The translations under genes and the position numbers were made by a program. The notes beneath the pieces are model-generated. The model saw nothing but the letters and a program-made list of their open reading frames with translations, did not search any database and was not told where the DNA came from. Positions 61,371 through 64,000 of a stretch of 64,000 bases of DNA are shown here, piece by piece. This DNA is from BOKV01 sp049289295 (GTDB taxonomy: Bacteria > Pseudomonadota > Alphaproteobacteria > Rhizobiales > Rhizobiaceae), in the NCBI GenBank assembly GCA_049289295.1, contig JBATLL010000062.1:124001-188000 (forward strand), in the 5' to 3' direction. How positions within the stretch are numbered: position 1 is the stretch's first letter; each line of letters begins with the position of its first letter.

Positions 61371-63269
61371 ATGCTTACCGCGCTTCGCAATTCAGCCAGC
61401 GGCATCGTCGCCAAGATTTTCCTCGGACTTCTGGTCATATCCTTCGCGGTCTGGGGCGTTTCGGGTGCTTTCATCGGCGGCGCTGGAAACTCGACCGTCG
61501 ATTTCGGCAAGACCAGCGTATCGCTGGCCGATTACCGGCTTGCCTGGAATTCCCGCCTCAATGCCGTGCAGCAGCAGCTTGGCCAGCGCATCACGCGCGA
61601 TCAGGCTCGTGCCTTCGGCCTTGAGCAATCAGTCAACGGCCAGATCGTTGCTGGCGCGGTGCTTGACGAGAATGCCCGGCTCATGGGCCTCGGCGTCACT
61701 GAAGATCGTCTTGCCCAGCTCATTGCCGACGATCCGGCATTCAAGGACCAGTCCGGCCGGTTTTCAAAGACAAGACTGACCTTTGCGCTGCGTGAAATCG
61801 GCATGCGCGAGGAGGATTATGTGCGCAATAGGCAGGCGGTTGCCGTGAGGCGCCAGTTCCTTGACGCCATCGGCGGTGGCCTTTCGTCAAGTCAGGCCTT
61901 CAGCGATCTCTACGCGACCTACCAGGCAGAGGAACGCGGCCTCGACTATGTTGAAATCACCGACAAGGCGCTTTCCGCCGTCCCCTCGCCCGGTGACGCC
62001 GACATCGAAAAGCATTTCGAGGAAAACAAGACGAGTTACATGGCTCCGGAATATCGCAAGCTCATTCTCGTGCGCCTTGCCGCTGAGGACATTTCAAAGC
62101 CCGATGCGATTCCTGCCGACGAGGTCGAGGCAGACTACGAGAAGAACAAGACCCGCTACACCACCGAAGAAGTGCGCGCTGTCCAGCAGATTGTGTTTCC
62201 CGACAAGGCAGCAGCCGATGCGGCCGCCGCTAAACTTGGCGAAGGCACGACATTCGAAGCCCTGCTGAGTGAACTTGGCCGCAAGCCCGAAGACGTGGAC
62301 CTGGGCAAGGTCAATCGCAAGCAGATACCCGACAAGACGATTGCGGACGCGGCATTCGAACTTGCCCTGAATACGCCAAGCGGCGTTGTGGAAGGCATCT
62401 TTGGCCCAGTCATCCTGCGCGTGACCGAGATTGCTCCTGAAGCAGTCAAGCCACTCGGCGAAGTCGAACAGCAGATCCGCAGCGCCCTTGCACTGGAAAA
62501 GGCAGCCGAAGAGATATTCGACACCCATGACCGGCTCGAAGATGAACGCGCTTCCGGCGCGACCTTGAGCGAGGCGGCCCAGAAGATCGGCTTGACAGTG
62601 CGCACGCTTGACGCCGTCGACAAGAGCGGCAATGCACCGGACGGCACCGCCGTCGCCGACATTCCTGAACAGGCCAAACTTCTTTCCGAGGCATTCCAGA
62701 CCGATGAAGGTGTCGAGGCGGACCCGGTTCAATTGGGCACGTCCGGCTTTGTCTGGTTCGAGGTTGCCGGGATCACGCCTGAACGGCAGAAGGAACTCAG
62801 TGAAGTTCGCGACGCCGTCTCTGCTTCCTGGGTCGAAGGAGAGATCGCGCGCCTTGTCGGTGAACTGGCCGAGAAAATCCGCGAACGCGTGGCCAAGGGC
62901 GAAACACTTGCCGCAGTCACCGCGGAACTGCTGCCTGCCAGCGAAGACGGCACGCCAGCTAGCGTGACTTCCGCGGCACCGATTGCGCGTACGGCAACGA
63001 CCGGGTCCCTGACGCGCGATGCGGTTTCAGCCGCTTTCTCCGTGCCGCAAGGCTCGGTGCTGGTCGCCAATGTGCAAGCGCCGTCAAAGGCAGTCATTTC
63101 CGTTCGCGAAGTGAAAGCGGGCAACAAGCAGACAATCGCTCCTGAACTGGTCAAGCAGCTTGACGAAGCGCTGGGCGACGATCTTCTCAACGCGCTCGTG
63201 GCGGATTTCCAGTCGCGCGGCGAACTGCACATCAACCAGCGTGCGATCGAACAGGCGCTTGCGTTCTGA
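61371..63269 (+). CDS. PpiD/SurA-type periplasmic folding chaperone
   Basis: The protein has about 632 residues from the ATG at 61371, which has AGGACAG upstream. The N-terminal membrane anchor FLGLLVISFAVWGVSGAFIG is followed by the SurA_N-like helical domain (LNAVQQQLGQRITRDQARAF) and a parvulin-type PPIase region (EVRAVQQIVFPDKAAADAAA; LGEGTTFEALLSELGRKPED). Weak second parvulin-like sequence follows. It helps fold secreted proteins at the inner membrane. It lies upstream of trpD, which starts 30 bp after its stop. Confidence 0.9.
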   Translation: MLTALRNSASGIVAKIFLGLLVISFAVWGVSGAFIGGAGNSTVDFGKTSVSLADYRLAWNSRLNAVQQQLGQRITRDQARAFGLEQSVNGQIVAGAVLDENARLMGLGVTEDRLAQLIADDPAFKDQSGRFSKTRLTFALREIGMREEDYVRNRQAVAVRRQFLDAIGGGLSSSQAFSDLYATYQAEERGLDYVEITDKALSAVPSPGDADIEKHFEENKTSYMAPEYRKLILVRLAAEDISKPDAIPADEVEADYEKNKTRYTTEEVRAVQQIVFPDKAAADAAAAKLGEGTTFEALLSELGRKPEDVDLGKVNRKQIPDKTIADAAFELALNTPSGVVEGIFGPVILRVTEIAPEAVKPLGEVEQQIRSALALEKAAEEIFDTHDRLEDERASGATLSEAAQKIGLTVRTLDAVDKSGNAPDGTAVADIPEQAKLLSEAFQTDEGVEADPVQLGTSGFVWFEVAGITPERQKELSEVRDAVSASWVEGEIARLVGELAEKIRERVAKGETLAAVTAELLPASEDGTPASVTSAAPIARTATTGSLTRDAVSAAFSVPQGSVLVANVQAPSKAVISVREVKAGNKQTIAPELVKQLDEALGDDLLNALVADFQSRGELHINQRAIEQALAF

Positions 63270-63299
63270 GGAAAGGCCACGATCAGGCGGGAGACCGGC

Positions 63300-64000
63300 A
63301 TGGCGGACTTGAAGAAATATCTGGCGAAGGTGGCAGACGCAAATCCGCTGACGCGTGAGGAAACGGCGCAGGCCTTCGGCATCATCATGTCGGGCGAGGC
63401 AACGCCGTCCCAGATCGGCGGCCTGCTGATGGCGATGCGCGTTCGCGGCGAAGCAGAGCCGGAATTTGCTGGCGCCATCGACGCCATGCGCGCCAAGGTG
63501 CTGGCTGTCGATGCACCACCCGATGCAATCGATATCGTCGGCACAGGGGGTGACGCCAAAGGCTCGCTCAACGTCTCGACAGCTTCCGCCTTCGTTGCTG
63601 CAGGGTGCGGCGTCAAGGTTGCCAAGCATGGCAATCGCGCCCTTTCCTCCCGCTCAGGTGCAGCCGACACGCTCATGGCGCTTGGCGTCAACATCGAATT
63701 GTCACCCGACCAGATATCGGCCTGCATCGAGGATGCCGGTGTCGGCTTCATGTTCGCCCCGGCCCACCATTCCGCCATGCGCCATGTCGGTCCGACCCGC
63801 GTGGAACTGGGTACCCGCACGATTTTCAACCTGCTCGGACCCATGTGCAATCCCGCTGGCGTGAAACGCCAGTTGCTGGGTGTCTTCTCGCCGAAATGGC
63901 TGCTGACCTGCGCCAAGGTGCTGGCTGAACTCGGCTCGCAAACCGTCTGGGTCGTGCATGGAAGCGGCTATGATGAAATCACCGTGACGGGCGAAACCCA
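63300..64000 (+). CDS. trpD: Anthranilate phosphoribosyltransferase, partial
   Basis: The gene is cut by the window edge; about 233 residues are visible from the ATG at 63300 (GGCGGGAGA upstream). The PRPP-binding motif DIVGTGGDAKGSLNVSTASA and the KHGNRALSSRSGAADTLMAL motif are intact. FNLLGPMCNPAGVKRQLLG is the conserved domain-interface block. It transfers phosphoribose to anthranilate in tryptophan synthesis. The neighbouring upstream gene is the PpiD-like chaperone, an order seen in other rhizobia. Confidence 0.96.
   Translation, partial: MADLKKYLAKVADANPLTREETAQAFGIIMSGEATPSQIGGLLMAMRVRGEAEPEFAGAIDAMRAKVLAVDAPPDAIDIVGTGGDAKGSLNVSTASAFVAAGCGVKVAKHGNRALSSRSGAADTLMALGVNIELSPDQISACIEDAGVGFMFAPAHHSAMRHVGPTRVELGTRTIFNLLGPMCNPAGVKRQLLGVFSPKWLLTCAKVLAELGSQTVWVVHGSGYDEITVTGET

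Overview
The window is a contiguous piece of an alphaproteobacterial chromosome, most likely Hyphomicrobiales (Rhizobiales). The evidence is the GC-rich third codon position and several gene neighbourhoods typical of that order: tmk-holB-metG-tatD-MBL, hfq-hflX beside trkA and dusB-ntrB-ntrC-ntrY-ntrX, fused ispDF with cinA, pdhA-pdhB(lipoyl)-pdhC with lpdA, lipA and ratA, and eno, kdsA, pyrG, secG, tpiA, ppiD, trpD. The genus cannot be fixed from sequence reading alone.

Layout. 1-7281 is an accessory catabolic block. An amidase (cut by the window edge) and an M20D amidohydrolase run leftward, and a complete Dpp/Opp-type ABC importer (binding protein, two permeases, two ATPases) runs rightward. 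A GntR-like palindrome lies between them. 7297-8031 is a lone methyltransferase. 8107-9208 is a graveyard next to the 3' end of a tRNA-Ser(UGA): a broken PIN-domain toxin, an IS3 OrfA-like start, a frameshifted plasmid/phage primase-helicase tail, the start of a short companion gene and an IS5-like transposase tail.

9752-20999 carries an RlpA-like lipoprotein, a D,D-carboxypeptidase and the tmk-holB-metG-(tatD-MBL) housekeeping operon. A 3.6-kb surface-glycan set sits between metG and tatD: a glycosyltransferase-FkbM methyltransferase fusion, an RgpF-like rhamnan protein and a CmcI/MycE-like methyltransferase. 20980-23658 holds two tandem paralogous secreted proteins. One is an L,D-transpeptidase with an intact SHGCVR motif. 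The other has lost the catalytic core and carries a Gly/Tyr-rich block instead, and this pair is the most interesting candidate for something not described.

24045-37558 is the mazG, hflX-hfq, trkA, ntrX-ntrY-ntrC-ntrB-dusB regulatory block, then ispDF and cinA. 37559-38400 is mostly non-coding and holds a small secreted protein gene, two terminators and a candidate small RNA with repeated CCTCC motifs. 38401-49990 is central carbon metabolism and lipoylation: ratA, lipA, three tiny membrane proteins, lpdA, pdhC, a small DUF5076-like gene, pdhB, pdhA, ftsB, a DUF2332 protein and eno. 50169-64000 is an LprI-like secreted protein, an SGNH-like protein, kdsA with a VOC protein, a second D,D-carboxypeptidase, a hybrid histidine kinase with two receivers, a quinone oxidoreductase, pyrG, secG, tpiA, a PpiD/SurA-type chaperone and the start of trpD.

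Most of the window is ordinary core genome with tightly coupled ATGA-type gene junctions. The accessory signals are the ABC/hydrolase block, the tRNA-Ser relic island, the glycan set inside the metG-tatD operon, the catalytically empty transpeptidase paralog and the non-coding region at 37972-38400.
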